Shown here in pieces: positions 50,073 to 59,756 of a stretch of DNA of 64,000 nt. Under the pieces are notes generated by a model, which was given only the letters and a program-made list of their open reading frames with translations, was not told the origin of the DNA and searched no databases. This stretch comes from Lutimonas zeaxanthinifaciens (GTDB lineage: Bacteria; Bacteroidota; Bacteroidia; Flavobacteriales; Flavobacteriaceae), in NCBI RefSeq assembly GCF_030503675.1, contig NZ_CP129964.1, positions 3,038,001 to 3,102,000 on the forward strand. Direction: 5' to 3'. Positions within the stretch are counted from its first letter, which is position 1, and each line of letters begins with the position of its first letter. The translations under genes were made by a program, and so were the position numbers.

Positions 50073-53010
50073 CGTTTAATTCCGAGGATAACCCATCGAG
50101 ATATACTTTAAAATTCTTCTCCTGAACCTTTAATTTTTTTCTAACCCGATACCTTCCGGTTTCAACACCTCTTACTGAAATATTTAAAAGCGGCGCTATT
50201 TCCTTGTTTGTTAAATCCAACTTAACAAAGGCACAAAGTCTCAATTCCCTCTTAGTCAACTCTGGGTTCAATTCAAGGAGTTTGTTAAAGAAATCTACAT
50301 GAACCCTCTCAAAATTAACATCAAAAACCTCCATATACTCCTCACCGATTCTGTGTTGCCTGATCTTTGATAAAATTCCTAAGATGGTTTTTCGATTGAC
50401 CGTATTCTTTAGCTTTTGGCTAAATTCCTTGAGATCTTCATAAATATCAACAAGGATCTCTTTTTTCTTTACAAGAAGCATGGTATAATTGGCAAGTTCC
50501 TTCTGTTGTGCTATTAAATCTTCTTCCAATTTATTTTTTGCCAATTCGATTTCCTGACTTTCCTGCTTTAGTTTTAATTGTTCAATTTCCAGTTCAAGAA
50601 GCCGTTTGGACCTTTCGGATAAATCTTTCTCTTTTTGTACCTGTTTCCTGATTCTTTTTTGGCCAATCTGAAAGGTCGTGATCAAGACCATTGCGATAAT
50701 CAAAAATACCGAAATTCGAAAGAGGTTGGTTTCGTACCAGGATTCAGGAACCTCAAATACCGAGGATGCCTCATTTCCAAACTGACCATTCATATTCCTG
50801 GACCGAACCTTAAAATCATAAGTTCCCGGGCCGAGATAGGTGTATTCCTTAAAATTATTTTCAGTCCAGTCTGACCATTCGGAATCTATACCATTCAATT
50901 TATACTGATACTCCCGCTTAACGGATAAGGCCATTCCAGGTGTAGCAAATTCAAATCTCAGCACATCTATTTTCCCGGGAAACAAACTTGCTGTATCAAG
51001 CTTTTCATTCATCCATTTCTTATCATCTCCTGAGTAATAACTGACCTTGGTTAGAACGGTATGATAAACTTTATCACCAGCTTGAGAATCAATTTTATAG
51101 AAGTACAAGCCATCATTGGCACCAATAAGAATCTTATCCTTTTCCAAGGGCAAATAAGACTCCATACTTCTGTTAAGCTTACCTTTTAAATTCAGGAAAA
51201 GACTGGTTTGAAGCTTTGGATTCGACTTCGTGTTATCAAAAAAACCAAATTGATCATTCTGCACAAACCAGGTCCTGTCCCTGCCTTTTTCAATACTTGT
51301 TGTATTATATTCACGTCCTAATATTTTATTCAAAGGCTCATAAGACTCAAAATGCTGTGCCTTTTCGTCAAATTGAAAGATCCCGGTATTGGTTGTAAAA
51401 ACAATCCGGTTGTCATAATGGGTAACATTGATGTTAAAAGGGGAATCCAGGCCATTCTTATCGGTAAAATGTTCCAGGGAATACACTCTGTCAAAATTAT
51501 CTTCGAGCTTCAACTTAAAAACCCCTTTATATCCGTGGCAAACCCAAAAAGTGTTTTTAGCATTGTCTGCTAAAATATCCCTGCTCGATTCATCAAATCC
51601 CTGAACCTTGGTCGTAACCTCCCACTGATTATCAATCAAATTTAGCAGGTATAATCCATTGTAACTGGAAGCAAGTAAAATATCGGGCCTGCTTTTCACT
51701 TTGATCACCTTCCAAAAAGAGTCTTTCCCATATAAAATCTCTAACTTATCTTTTTTTAAACGATATAATCCATTATGTCCACTGACAAAAATATTTTGAT
51801 CAATTTTATCGATCGACCATACCTGTCCATCGAGACCGGGCATCTTTGAGAACTTTAAATTATCAAAGGTGTTTAAAGGTATTTTGAATTCTGAAAAAAA
51901 TACACCCGAGCTCGTTCCCAGATATATTTTATCCTTATCAATTAAAATATCATATACAGAAGATTTATCAAACAACTGAATGTCGGGGAGGTCAAATTCA
52001 AGAGCAGAAATCCCATTGTTTTTAAGAATCCAAAAGGTTTTGTCTGAAACAAAAAAATTGACAAAAGTTGCGTTCGAAATTTCAGAAAATGCTTTGTGAT
52101 TTCGGGTCAAAACCCCTTCTTGAGTTAAGACCAGAATTTCAGACTGATCCGTCCCCAGAATATAATTTTTTCCAAACTTAACCGCTGTGGTTAACTCTTC
52201 AATTTCATTTTGAAATAGTGAGGTCCATAAATTATACGATCCATCTCTCTCATTTACGGAATAAATTCTGCCCGCCTTCGTGGCCAGATAAAAATGATCG
52301 GCCTCAGATGACGGAAGAAATGATGTGATCCCGTTAAAATCATTATTTGCAGCCGAAAGAAATTCGACCAGCCCCAATTTTTCACTGTCAAATTTCATAA
52401 GTCCGTGATCATAATCCATGGCATAAAACTCGCCGTTGATCACGCCCGAATACACAAAAAAGTTTTTGGGCTTAATATGGGTAATTCCTTTGGAGGATAA
52501 AAGTATCAACTCTCCAAAGGACCTAAAAAGAATGTATTCTTTAAAAGTATGGGCCTGCCACAAATAATCAAAATTTGATTCTCCCATATTATATTTTTCC
52601 TTGAGTGATTGAAACTCAAAGGTTCCGAAAGTATTTCTTTTCACAACACCAAACTCATTAAACCCTCCTGCATAGATATCCCCAGCTTCAGATTTTACAA
52701 GACTTGTGACATGCGAATTGTTCGGAAGCAATACTTTTTGCCAGCGTTCCCCATCAAAGACAAGTACCCCATCATTATTGCCAAAATAAAGAATCCCATT
52801 ATCATCTATCTCCATCCCATAAAATTGTTCACTCGATTTAAAATCGGAAATATTATATTCTGTCAATCCTGGATTAAAATTCAAATCGGAAAACTCACTA
52901 TTTGCATCCTGAGAATAAAGCCGGGCCACAAAAAAAATAGACAGGAAAATAATATGGAATTTCCCGCCCAATCCAACACATTTTAATCTGAAAAAATCTA
53001 AGAATCGCAT
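50056..53010 (-). CDS. Membrane-spanning propeller/triple-Tyr sensor with LuxR-type HTH
   Basis: 984 residues: signal/anchor, a two-component-regulator-type beta-propeller of about 650 residues (FYGMEIDDNGILYFGNNDGV and similar repeats), a Y_Y_Y domain (YQYKLNGIDSEWSDWTENN), one TM helix (ISVFLIIAMVLITTFQI), a long coiled coil and a C-terminal LuxR-type helix-turn-helix (LTKRELRLCAFVKLDLTNKEI). It has no kinase or receiver domain, so signal binding outside would act directly on DNA binding inside. It is divergent from the GH5 gene 206 nt away and is the probable regulator of that locus. Confidence 0.9.
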   Translation of the reverse strand: MRFLDFFRLKCVGLGGKFHIIFLSIFFVARLYSQDANSEFSDLNFNPGLTEYNISDFKSSEQFYGMEIDDNGILYFGNNDGVLVFDGERWQKVLLPNNSHVTSLVKSEAGDIYAGGFNEFGVVKRNTFGTFEFQSLKEKYNMGESNFDYLWQAHTFKEYILFRSFGELILLSSKGITHIKPKNFFVYSGVINGEFYAMDYDHGLMKFDSEKLGLVEFLSAANNDFNGITSFLPSSEADHFYLATKAGRIYSVNERDGSYNLWTSLFQNEIEELTTAVKFGKNYILGTDQSEILVLTQEGVLTRNHKAFSEISNATFVNFFVSDKTFWILKNNGISALEFDLPDIQLFDKSSVYDILIDKDKIYLGTSSGVFFSEFKIPLNTFDNLKFSKMPGLDGQVWSIDKIDQNIFVSGHNGLYRLKKDKLEILYGKDSFWKVIKVKSRPDILLASSYNGLYLLNLIDNQWEVTTKVQGFDESSRDILADNAKNTFWVCHGYKGVFKLKLEDNFDRVYSLEHFTDKNGLDSPFNINVTHYDNRIVFTTNTGIFQFDEKAQHFESYEPLNKILGREYNTTSIEKGRDRTWFVQNDQFGFFDNTKSNPKLQTSLFLNLKGKLNRSMESYLPLEKDKILIGANDGLYFYKIDSQAGDKVYHTVLTKVSYYSGDDKKWMNEKLDTASLFPGKIDVLRFEFATPGMALSVKREYQYKLNGIDSEWSDWTENNFKEYTYLGPGTYDFKVRSRNMNGQFGNEASSVFEVPESWYETNLFRISVFLIIAMVLITTFQIGQKRIRKQVQKEKDLSERSKRLLELEIEQLKLKQESQEIELAKNKLEEDLIAQQKELANYTMLLVKKKEILVDIYEDLKEFSQKLKNTVNRKTILGILSKIRQHRIGEEYMEVFDVNFERVHVDFFNKLLELNPELTKRELRLCAFVKLDLTNKEIAPLLNISVRGVETGRYRVRKKLKVQEKNFKVYLDGLSSELNEKTPV

Positions 53011-53216
53011 TTCAATTCATTTCTTCCGGCACTTAAATGTAATCAATTTCAATCAAAAATATTGATTTTTATTAACTTGTTTATCAGTCTTTTATGATAA
53101 ATGATGTAATGATGACGTAACCACTTCAGTCAATGGTGTAAATTTAGTGTAGGTAATTTTTAGGCAGCTTTGAAACAGGAGGATAAATTTGGGATGGAAA
53201 CAAATATGCTATACCT

Positions 53217-56200
53217 ATGAAAATAAAACTACTTCTTCTTTTTATTTTGTTTTCCGGGGGTCTTTCCTGGAGTCAAAACTTAAAAACCCAAGACAAAAAA
53301 ATAATTGATTCCAATGGCAATGAGGTAATTCTCAGAGGAGCCGGTCTTGGTGGATGGATGCTTATGGAAGGCTATATGATGCAGTCTTCAGATGTAGCAG
53401 ACACGCAACATGAGTTTAGAGAAAGACTCGAAGCCCTTATTGGTAAGCAAAAGACGGATGAATTCTTTGACGCCTGGCTGGATAACCATGTTACAAAAAA
53501 AGATATTGATTCTTTGGCTAAATGGGGTTTTAACAGCGTAAGGCTTCCCATGCACTACAATCTTTTCACGCTGCCCATTGAAAAAGAGCCGGTAGCAGGC
53601 CAAAATACTTGGCTTGATAAAGGCTTCACCATGGTCGATGATTTGTTAGACTGGTGCGAGGCCAATCAAATGTACCTGATCCTGGATCTGCATGCTGCTC
53701 CGGGTGGCCAGGGAGCTAATGCTGCAATTTCAGACTTCGATCCGGATAAACCCTCTTTATGGGAAAGCGAAGAGAACCAAAATAAAACTGTCGCGCTGTG
53801 GGGAAAACTAGCAGAAAGGTATAAAGACGAACCGTGGATGGGGGGGTATGACCTTCTTAATGAAGTCAACTGGAACCTTCCGGGAGGCACCCAGCTTAGA
53901 GCGCTCTATGAGGCAATAACCACTGAGATCAGGAAAGTTGATACCAATCATATTATTTTTATTGAAGGTAACTGGTTCGCTAACGACTTTACCGGATTGA
54001 CTCCTGCATGGGATGACAACATGGTTTATAGTTTTCACAAGTACTGGTCTTTTAATGATCAGGCTTCGATTCAATGGGTTCTTGATTTGCGAGAGTCAGA
54101 AAATGTTCCTCTTTGGATGGGTGAAGCCGGTGAAAACTCCAACACCTGGTTCCAGGAAGCCATTTCTCTATTTGAGCAAAATGGTATTGGCTGGTCCTGG
54201 TGGCCGATGAAAAGAATTGAGACCACAGTGAGTCCTTACAGTATTGAATTTACTCAAGGCTATAAAGACATACTGGAATACTGGAGAAACAATGCAGCTA
54301 AACCGTCTGAGGCAGAGGCATTTTCAGCCATGATGGAACTCGCACAAAAAACGAACAGTAGTTCTTGCGAACACCACAAAGACGTGCTTGATGCTCAGTT
54401 CAGGCAAATTGTGACTGATGAAACCAAACCTTTCAGCAAACAGACCCTGCCGGGAACGATTTATATGTCAGAATACGACATGGGTAAAAACAATTTCGCG
54501 TACTATGACATTGATGCCGCCAATTACCAGCTCTCTACCAACAGCTTTCAGGCCTGGAATTCAGGATGGACCTATCGAAATGACGGAGTCGATATTGAAC
54601 GAAATGAGGATGCCGTAAACAGTAATGGTTATCACGTTGGATTCACAAATAAAGGGGAATGGATCAACTATACGGTTGATATAGAGGAAACAGGCCTGTA
54701 TAAAATGGAGGCGCGAATTGCGGGCCAAAATGATGGCGGGGAATTCCATCTTTCTTTGAATAAAGAAGCAATTACCTCAATTCAAACAACATCTTCTACC
54801 GGTGGATGGACAACGTTTGAAACTCAAACCGTAACTGACATAGCCTTAGAGAAAGGAGTACATACCATCACTTTTCATATTGACGGAGCAAGCTCTTTTA
54901 ATATCAGTAGTATGACTTTTTCGAAATCAGGAAACCTTGATGACCTGGATGCTGTGGTGCTGAACGGAGAACTTGGTTTAAACGAATCCACCGTTGAATT
55001 AACGGCAAATCAAGACTTGGATGAAACTACAATAAATGGTTCATTAGATGACTTTACGCTTTTGGTGAACGACCAGGAAGCCCAATTGACATCTGTTGCG
55101 CTTGCCGAGGGTAAAAAGCGTACGCTGGTATTGGAAATTGATGGCAAATTGCTTTCAGGTGATGAGGTAAAACTAAGTTATAAAGGTACATCCGTCAAAA
55201 CTACCTCAGGGAAAAGCCTGAATACTTTTGAAGACCTGGTATTAACTAATAATCTTCAGGAAAGATTTGCAATTCCGGGTAAAATTGAAGCCGAAAACTA
55301 TTCAGCAATGAGCGGGCTTCAAACGGAAGACACAAGTGATGAAGGTGGAGGGAAGAATCTTGGATACACGGATCCGGGTGACTATGCTGACTACCTCATC
55401 AATGTATCGGAAACGGCTAAATTCACTTTTATTGCAAGAGCAGCCAGTCAATCTGCTGGCGGAAAAATAGGTATTTACCTACTGAATGAAGATGAAAGCG
55501 AATCTGAACTTCTTACCCTGGATCTACCTGTGACCGGAGGGTGGCAAAACTGGCAAAAAGTATTCGGAACCATTGATCTTTCAGAGGGCCATCATACTTT
55601 AAGAATGAAAGTTTTAACCGGAGGGTTCAACCTGAATTATATGGAAATAAAGGCTCTTGATACCGATCAGGACGGGGTTTCAGATATTGAAGATGAATGC
55701 CCGAACAGTAATCCAGGTGTGGAAGTAAATAATAAGGGATGTGAACTCTTTAAGATTGGTTATGACAATTTTACCATAATGGTAGAAGGTGAGACTTGTC
55801 GCGGAAATAATAATGGTCGTATCAGTGTAACAGCTGAAAAGTCATTCGAGTATACAGCTACTATTACAGGAGGGTCCGATGCTTCAAACAATTTTACGAC
55901 CGAGACAGAGTTCAGTTCTTTGGAGGCAGGTTCTTATGAAATCTGCTTTACGGCATCTGAAGATGAGGAATTCATCCGGTGCTTCAATGTGGAAGTAACA
56001 CAACCTGAGGACCTCAGTGTAAGCTCAAGCTTAAACCGGGAAACCTCAATTTTGACTTTAAAACTATCCGGATCAAAAAACTACCTTATATCATTGAACG
56101 GAAAGGAGTATAACACTTCTGAGGAATCTTTCAGTCTTACTCTGGAAGATTCAGAAAATCACCTTGTGGTGAAAACCGATCAGGACTGCCAGGGAGAATA

Positions 56201-56462
56201 CAAAGAACTGATCCAGTTCAATTCAGCTCCTTATTTATATCCAAACCCTGTTAGAGATTACTTATATGTGTCTGCTGGAAATTTGTCTTCATCAGAAATG
56301 GAAATTCTAATTTATGATGTGACTGGGAAACTTGTGGAAAAATCATCCAAAAGGAATCAAAAAAGATCAATACAAATTGATACTTCAATGCTGTCCAATG
56401 GAATATTTTTCGTAAAAATTATTCATGAAAATCAAACATTTAACTATAAAATTTTAAAATAA
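53217..56462 (+). CDS. Secreted multimodular GH5 glycoside hydrolase with T9SS domain
   Basis: 1081 residues. A signal peptide (to about 20) is followed by a GH5 domain (about 22-375) with acid/base Glu216 (LLNEVNW) and nucleophile Glu303 (WMGEAGEN); the family includes endo-glucanases, mannanases and beta-1,3/1,6-glucanases, and the subfamily is not decidable here. Then come a CBM6-like domain (about 405-570), an Ig-like domain, a second CBM6-like domain (PGKIEAENYSAMSG, YADYLINVS), a calcium-binding thrombospondin type 3 segment (DTDQDGVSDIEDECP), a beta region and a T9SS domain (YLYPNPVRDYLYVSAG). TAAATTTG at 53184-53191 fits the -7 box. Confidence 0.92.
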   Translation: MKIKLLLLFILFSGGLSWSQNLKTQDKKIIDSNGNEVILRGAGLGGWMLMEGYMMQSSDVADTQHEFRERLEALIGKQKTDEFFDAWLDNHVTKKDIDSLAKWGFNSVRLPMHYNLFTLPIEKEPVAGQNTWLDKGFTMVDDLLDWCEANQMYLILDLHAAPGGQGANAAISDFDPDKPSLWESEENQNKTVALWGKLAERYKDEPWMGGYDLLNEVNWNLPGGTQLRALYEAITTEIRKVDTNHIIFIEGNWFANDFTGLTPAWDDNMVYSFHKYWSFNDQASIQWVLDLRESENVPLWMGEAGENSNTWFQEAISLFEQNGIGWSWWPMKRIETTVSPYSIEFTQGYKDILEYWRNNAAKPSEAEAFSAMMELAQKTNSSSCEHHKDVLDAQFRQIVTDETKPFSKQTLPGTIYMSEYDMGKNNFAYYDIDAANYQLSTNSFQAWNSGWTYRNDGVDIERNEDAVNSNGYHVGFTNKGEWINYTVDIEETGLYKMEARIAGQNDGGEFHLSLNKEAITSIQTTSSTGGWTTFETQTVTDIALEKGVHTITFHIDGASSFNISSMTFSKSGNLDDLDAVVLNGELGLNESTVELTANQDLDETTINGSLDDFTLLVNDQEAQLTSVALAEGKKRTLVLEIDGKLLSGDEVKLSYKGTSVKTTSGKSLNTFEDLVLTNNLQERFAIPGKIEAENYSAMSGLQTEDTSDEGGGKNLGYTDPGDYADYLINVSETAKFTFIARAASQSAGGKIGIYLLNEDESESELLTLDLPVTGGWQNWQKVFGTIDLSEGHHTLRMKVLTGGFNLNYMEIKALDTDQDGVSDIEDECPNSNPGVEVNNKGCELFKIGYDNFTIMVEGETCRGNNNGRISVTAEKSFEYTATITGGSDASNNFTTETEFSSLEAGSYEICFTASEDEEFIRCFNVEVTQPEDLSVSSSLNRETSILTLKLSGSKNYLISLNGKEYNTSEESFSLTLEDSENHLVVKTDQDCQGEYKELIQFNSAPYLYPNPVRDYLYVSAGNLSSSEMEILIYDVTGKLVEKSSKRNQKRSIQIDTSMLSNGIFFVKIIHENQTFNYKILK

Positions 56463-57736
56463 TGAAACGATTCTTGTATCTATTTATTGGTTTATCTATA
56501 CTTTATGCCGGATTTAGCTGCGGAGATGATGGAGACATCGAACCGGTTGTCAATCTCGGAAAGGCAACTTTAAATGCACCTGAAAACAACAAAGACTGTA
56601 ATGAGGGTGAAATCGTTTCTGACACAGAAACGGAAGTGACATTTCGCTGGACAGCTGCCGCCAATTCAGATTCTTATACACTTCAGATAACAAATATTGA
56701 TTCTGGTTCAAAAAAATCGGTCAACAGCAATACTACTGAAGCTAAGGTGAACCTTTTAAGGGCTACTTCATATTCATGGTACGTGATTGCCAAAAGCAAC
56801 AATTCTTCTGCGACTACCCAAAGTGATACCTGGACTTTTTACAATGCAGGACCACCGGAAGCAAATCACGTTCCTAATCCTGCAACATTAGTTGGGCCTG
56901 AATCAGGTAAAGAGGTTAATGAGGGAACCGTTAAACTGGAATGGACAGGAAGCGACGATGACAATGATATTGCTTCTTATGAAGTTTATATGGACAATTC
57001 AAACCCTCCTACAACATTGGTAGGAAGCCCTACTTCAAGTTCACTTGACGTTAGTGTTACTAAAGACCTGACTTACTACTGGCAAGTGGTAACAATTGAT
57101 GCCATTGGTAATAAATCTACTTCTGAAGTTTTTGATTTTTCAGTTGTAGAAGGAGAACCTGTTGAGCCATCAGCCAATCTTGTAGCCGATGGTGAAATGA
57201 ATGATACAGGTGACTGGGCTTATTATCAAATTTGGACCAACAACGACAATAATGTGGAACATGATTTTATAGATGGCGAATATAAATTTATTGGCGCTGA
57301 CGGAACAGCTTTTTCAAATGCGATTATCTGGCAGGAGATTCAGGTTGAAGCGGGAAAAACCTACCAATTTAAAATGAACGCCAGAAGCGAGGGAACCTCA
57401 AACTCCTGGATAGAGGTCTATTTTGATAAAACCCCTATCACTGATGGTATGGCTGATTATGGTCCAGCAGGAATGGACCTTTTCATTAAAAGTTTTGGAG
57501 GTGACGTAGAAGGTTGTGGTAATGATGCATTTGATGGAGATGTATTTGATATCATTAAAAACGGTTGTGCCTTACCCGATGGAACTCAATTTGATTCCAA
57601 TGGGAATATAACCTTCTTACAAAGCGATCTAACATCAAACGGTACGATTTACTTAGGCATCAAAGCTGGGAACTATGACGGTAATTTTGGAACAGGTGTC
57701 TATGTGGACAATGTTGAACTCAAAGAAGTAAAATAG
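56462..57736 (+). CDS. Surface lipoprotein with Ig/Fn3-like repeats and carbohydrate-binding-like end
   Basis: 424 residues. The lipobox AGFSCGDDGD with acidic residues after Cys suggests surface export. Two Fn3/SusE-like domains follow (EVTFRWTAAANSDSYTLQI; GTVKLEWTGSDDDNDIASYE), then a C-terminal galactose-binding-like or CBM4-like domain (NLVADGEMNDTGDWAYYQIW, QEIQVEAGKTYQFKMNARSE) with a Cys pair (EGCGND, KNGCAL). It shares one base with the GH5 stop, so the two are co-expressed. It may hold the polysaccharide at the surface for the GH5 enzyme. Confidence 0.87.
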   Translation: MKRFLYLFIGLSILYAGFSCGDDGDIEPVVNLGKATLNAPENNKDCNEGEIVSDTETEVTFRWTAAANSDSYTLQITNIDSGSKKSVNSNTTEAKVNLLRATSYSWYVIAKSNNSSATTQSDTWTFYNAGPPEANHVPNPATLVGPESGKEVNEGTVKLEWTGSDDDNDIASYEVYMDNSNPPTTLVGSPTSSSLDVSVTKDLTYYWQVVTIDAIGNKSTSEVFDFSVVEGEPVEPSANLVADGEMNDTGDWAYYQIWTNNDNNVEHDFIDGEYKFIGADGTAFSNAIIWQEIQVEAGKTYQFKMNARSEGTSNSWIEVYFDKTPITDGMADYGPAGMDLFIKSFGGDVEGCGNDAFDGDVFDIIKNGCALPDGTQFDSNGNITFLQSDLTSNGTIYLGIKAGNYDGNFGTGVYVDNVELKEVK

Positions 57737-57771
57737 ACTTACTCAATATCCAAATTATTTATTTTAATTTT

Positions 57772-57802
57772 AAAAAAGCCGCATGTTCCATGCGGCTTTT
57801 TT
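57772..57802. terminator. Bidirectional terminator after the GH5 operon
   Basis: AAAAAAGCCGCATG, loop TTC, CATGCGGCTTTTTT: a perfect 14-bp stem between convergent genes ending at 57736 and 57806. Confidence 0.93.
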
Positions 57803-57805
57803 AAT

Positions 57806-59098
57806 TTAATCATCAATGGCCTGTCCCACGACCTGCCTGAATTTCCAACCCGAATTATCTTCTTTGACATCCATGGTCTGCTTCATTAGAATACCAATAA
57901 CTTCTTCTTCAGGGTCTGCCCAGTACATGGTATTAAAATATCCTCCCCACCAAAAGGAACCGATGCTACCCTCTCCTCCTTTATCCTGTCCTTTTTGACC
58001 ATTGACACCAAAAGCCAGGCCATGGAAAGTACCAGAATCCCCCCAAAGATCAGCTATTTGATTGGCCATCATAAATTGAACGGTTGTCCTGCTAAGCAAC
58101 CTGATCCCATTAAGCTCTCCCTGATTCAGGTACATCTGTAAAAATGTAGCGTAGTCTTTTGCTGTACTTGACAATCCTGCGCCCCCTGAAAAGAAAGCCT
58201 TGGCTCCAGTAATCGGGTAATCCGGATCATATACATCAGATGCCGGATAGTTTTGCCACTGAGCATCTTTTAAAGTTTGCAACGCAACCAGGCGTTTGTG
58301 TTTGGATTTAGGTAGATAGAACCAGGTATCATCCATATCGAGCGGTTCAAAGATCCTGGTCTTGAAAAACTCATCTAAAGGCATTCCCGAAATAATTTCT
58401 ATGAAATAACCCAATACATCAATTCCTTCACTGTAGGTAAATTTTTCTCCCGGATTGTGATGTAAGGGTAGTTTGGCGAGTTTACGAATGTTTTCACCAA
58501 TCGTAACGTTTTGGGTAGTAAACCCGTCAATGATCCCTGCCTTGGTGTAGATCTTTTTAAACCGTTCATCTCCATCAATAAAACCGTATCCAATACCTGA
58601 AGTATGCGTAATGAGGTGTCTTATGGTAATTTCCTTATCCGCTTTTGATGCAACAAACGAAGAATCTTTTTCGATCAAAGAATCCAGAACCATTGGGTCT
58701 TTAAACTCAGGAATATATTTTGAAATAGGGTCATCCAACCTGAATTTGCCTTCCTCCCACAACATCATTACCGCCGTAGAGGTTATGGCTTTGGTTTGGG
58801 ATGCAATTCTGAAGATATCGTCTTTTTTTAAAGTTCGTTTGGCTTCATAATCTGCCATACCGAAAGCTTTATGGTATACAATCTTACCTTTTCTTGCCAC
58901 CAGGGCAACGGCTCCGGGAATTTCTTTTTTCTCGATTGATTCCATAACTGCATCGTCAATATAGGACAATCTTTCTTCAGACATACCTACAGTTTCCGGG
59001 TTTGCCTCTGTTAGGGGTGGCGAATTTTTGATTGATTTGGTTTGGCTTAGGGCAGTAAAGGTTACAAAGAGTGAGATTACAATTAGAAATTGTTTCAT
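57806..59098 (-). CDS. Secreted serine hydrolase, beta-lactamase (class C/EstB) family
   Basis: 430 residues with a signal peptide (to about TALSQT). The catalytic SxxK is SQTK (Ser100, Lys103), and the Tyr motif is probably KFTYSEG; the family's third motif region (FHGLAFGVNG...GGYFN) is in the C-terminal part. Members are esterases or D-aminopeptidases; true beta-lactamase activity is not implied. It is a single gene sharing a terminator with the GH5 operon. Confidence 0.92.
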   Translation of the reverse strand: MKQFLIVISLFVTFTALSQTKSIKNSPPLTEANPETVGMSEERLSYIDDAVMESIEKKEIPGAVALVARKGKIVYHKAFGMADYEAKRTLKKDDIFRIASQTKAITSTAVMMLWEEGKFRLDDPISKYIPEFKDPMVLDSLIEKDSSFVASKADKEITIRHLITHTSGIGYGFIDGDERFKKIYTKAGIIDGFTTQNVTIGENIRKLAKLPLHHNPGEKFTYSEGIDVLGYFIEIISGMPLDEFFKTRIFEPLDMDDTWFYLPKSKHKRLVALQTLKDAQWQNYPASDVYDPDYPITGAKAFFSGGAGLSSTAKDYATFLQMYLNQGELNGIRLLSRTTVQFMMANQIADLWGDSGTFHGLAFGVNGQKGQDKGGEGSIGSFWWGGYFNTMYWADPEEEVIGILMKQTMDVKEDNSGWKFRQVVGQAIDD

Positions 59099-59204
59099 GG
59101 TGGTTAGCTGATTTTGAAATTTGACAAACTAAAACTTTTACCTAAAAATACGTAAAAATCCAACACAGGTAAAATAGATGGATCGGTTTTGTGCTATTCA
59201 TATT

Positions 59205-59609
59205 TCATTCCCCTTCTTTTTGCTCAAGATCACTTAAATGATGTTCCAGGGCGGTTACTGAAATCTGAATTTCCCTGATAAGAAGTCCAAGCGAAATAAT
59301 TAAAAGAATAAGGGCTAAACCAAATATCCATATGGCGATAACATGTTGCTCTATATAAATCAAAAACATGGTTAATACGCAAAGAAGCAAGCTGCTTATA
59401 CCAAAAATCTGCATCGACCGGGTGAGATAAAGTCGTTTGCGTAGATTCTCTATTTGTTGCATAAACACCCTATTTTTATCTTTTTTATACTTGTCATGCA
59501 GGTTTCTTACGACTGCTGCGTAAGCTAAAAAACGATTCGTGTAGGCCAGCATGATCAAGGAAATTGCTGAAAACAGTAAGGCAGGGGTTGTGAGCGTAAG
59601 TTGTTCCAT
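59205..59609 (-). CDS. DUF2721 membrane protein
   Basis: 134 residues: TM helix (TTPALLFSAISLIMLAYTNR), a cytoplasmic helical region with RNLHDKYKKDKNR and a basic stretch, then two TM helices and a final coiled coil. This is the DUF2721 layout, of unknown function. The promoter (59614-59644) lies so close that the mRNA probably begins at or next to the ATG. Confidence 0.88.
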   Translation of the reverse strand: MEQLTLTTPALLFSAISLIMLAYTNRFLAYAAVVRNLHDKYKKDKNRVFMQQIENLRKRLYLTRSMQIFGISSLLLCVLTMFLIYIEQHVIAIWIFGLALILLIISLGLLIREIQISVTALEHHLSDLEQKEGE

Positions 59610-59613
59610 TATT

Positions 59614-59644
59614 CAAATATAATTAATTCATCTTCCTTTTTCAA
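59614..59644 (-). promoter_or_regulatory. Promoter of the DUF2721 gene
   Basis: Minus strand: TTG (59644-59642), 20 nt, TATATTTG (59621-59614), an exact match. The -7 box ends four nt before the ATG at 59609, pointing to a leaderless transcript. Confidence 0.62.
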
Positions 59645-59756
59645 TTCTTAAAAAATCGTTAAAAAACTCTCATTTTATGGAGTTTAACAAAACGCTAACA
59701 ATGAGGTGGTTACAAAGCGCATATTTTAGTGACATCCAATTTTAATCATTAACAAT

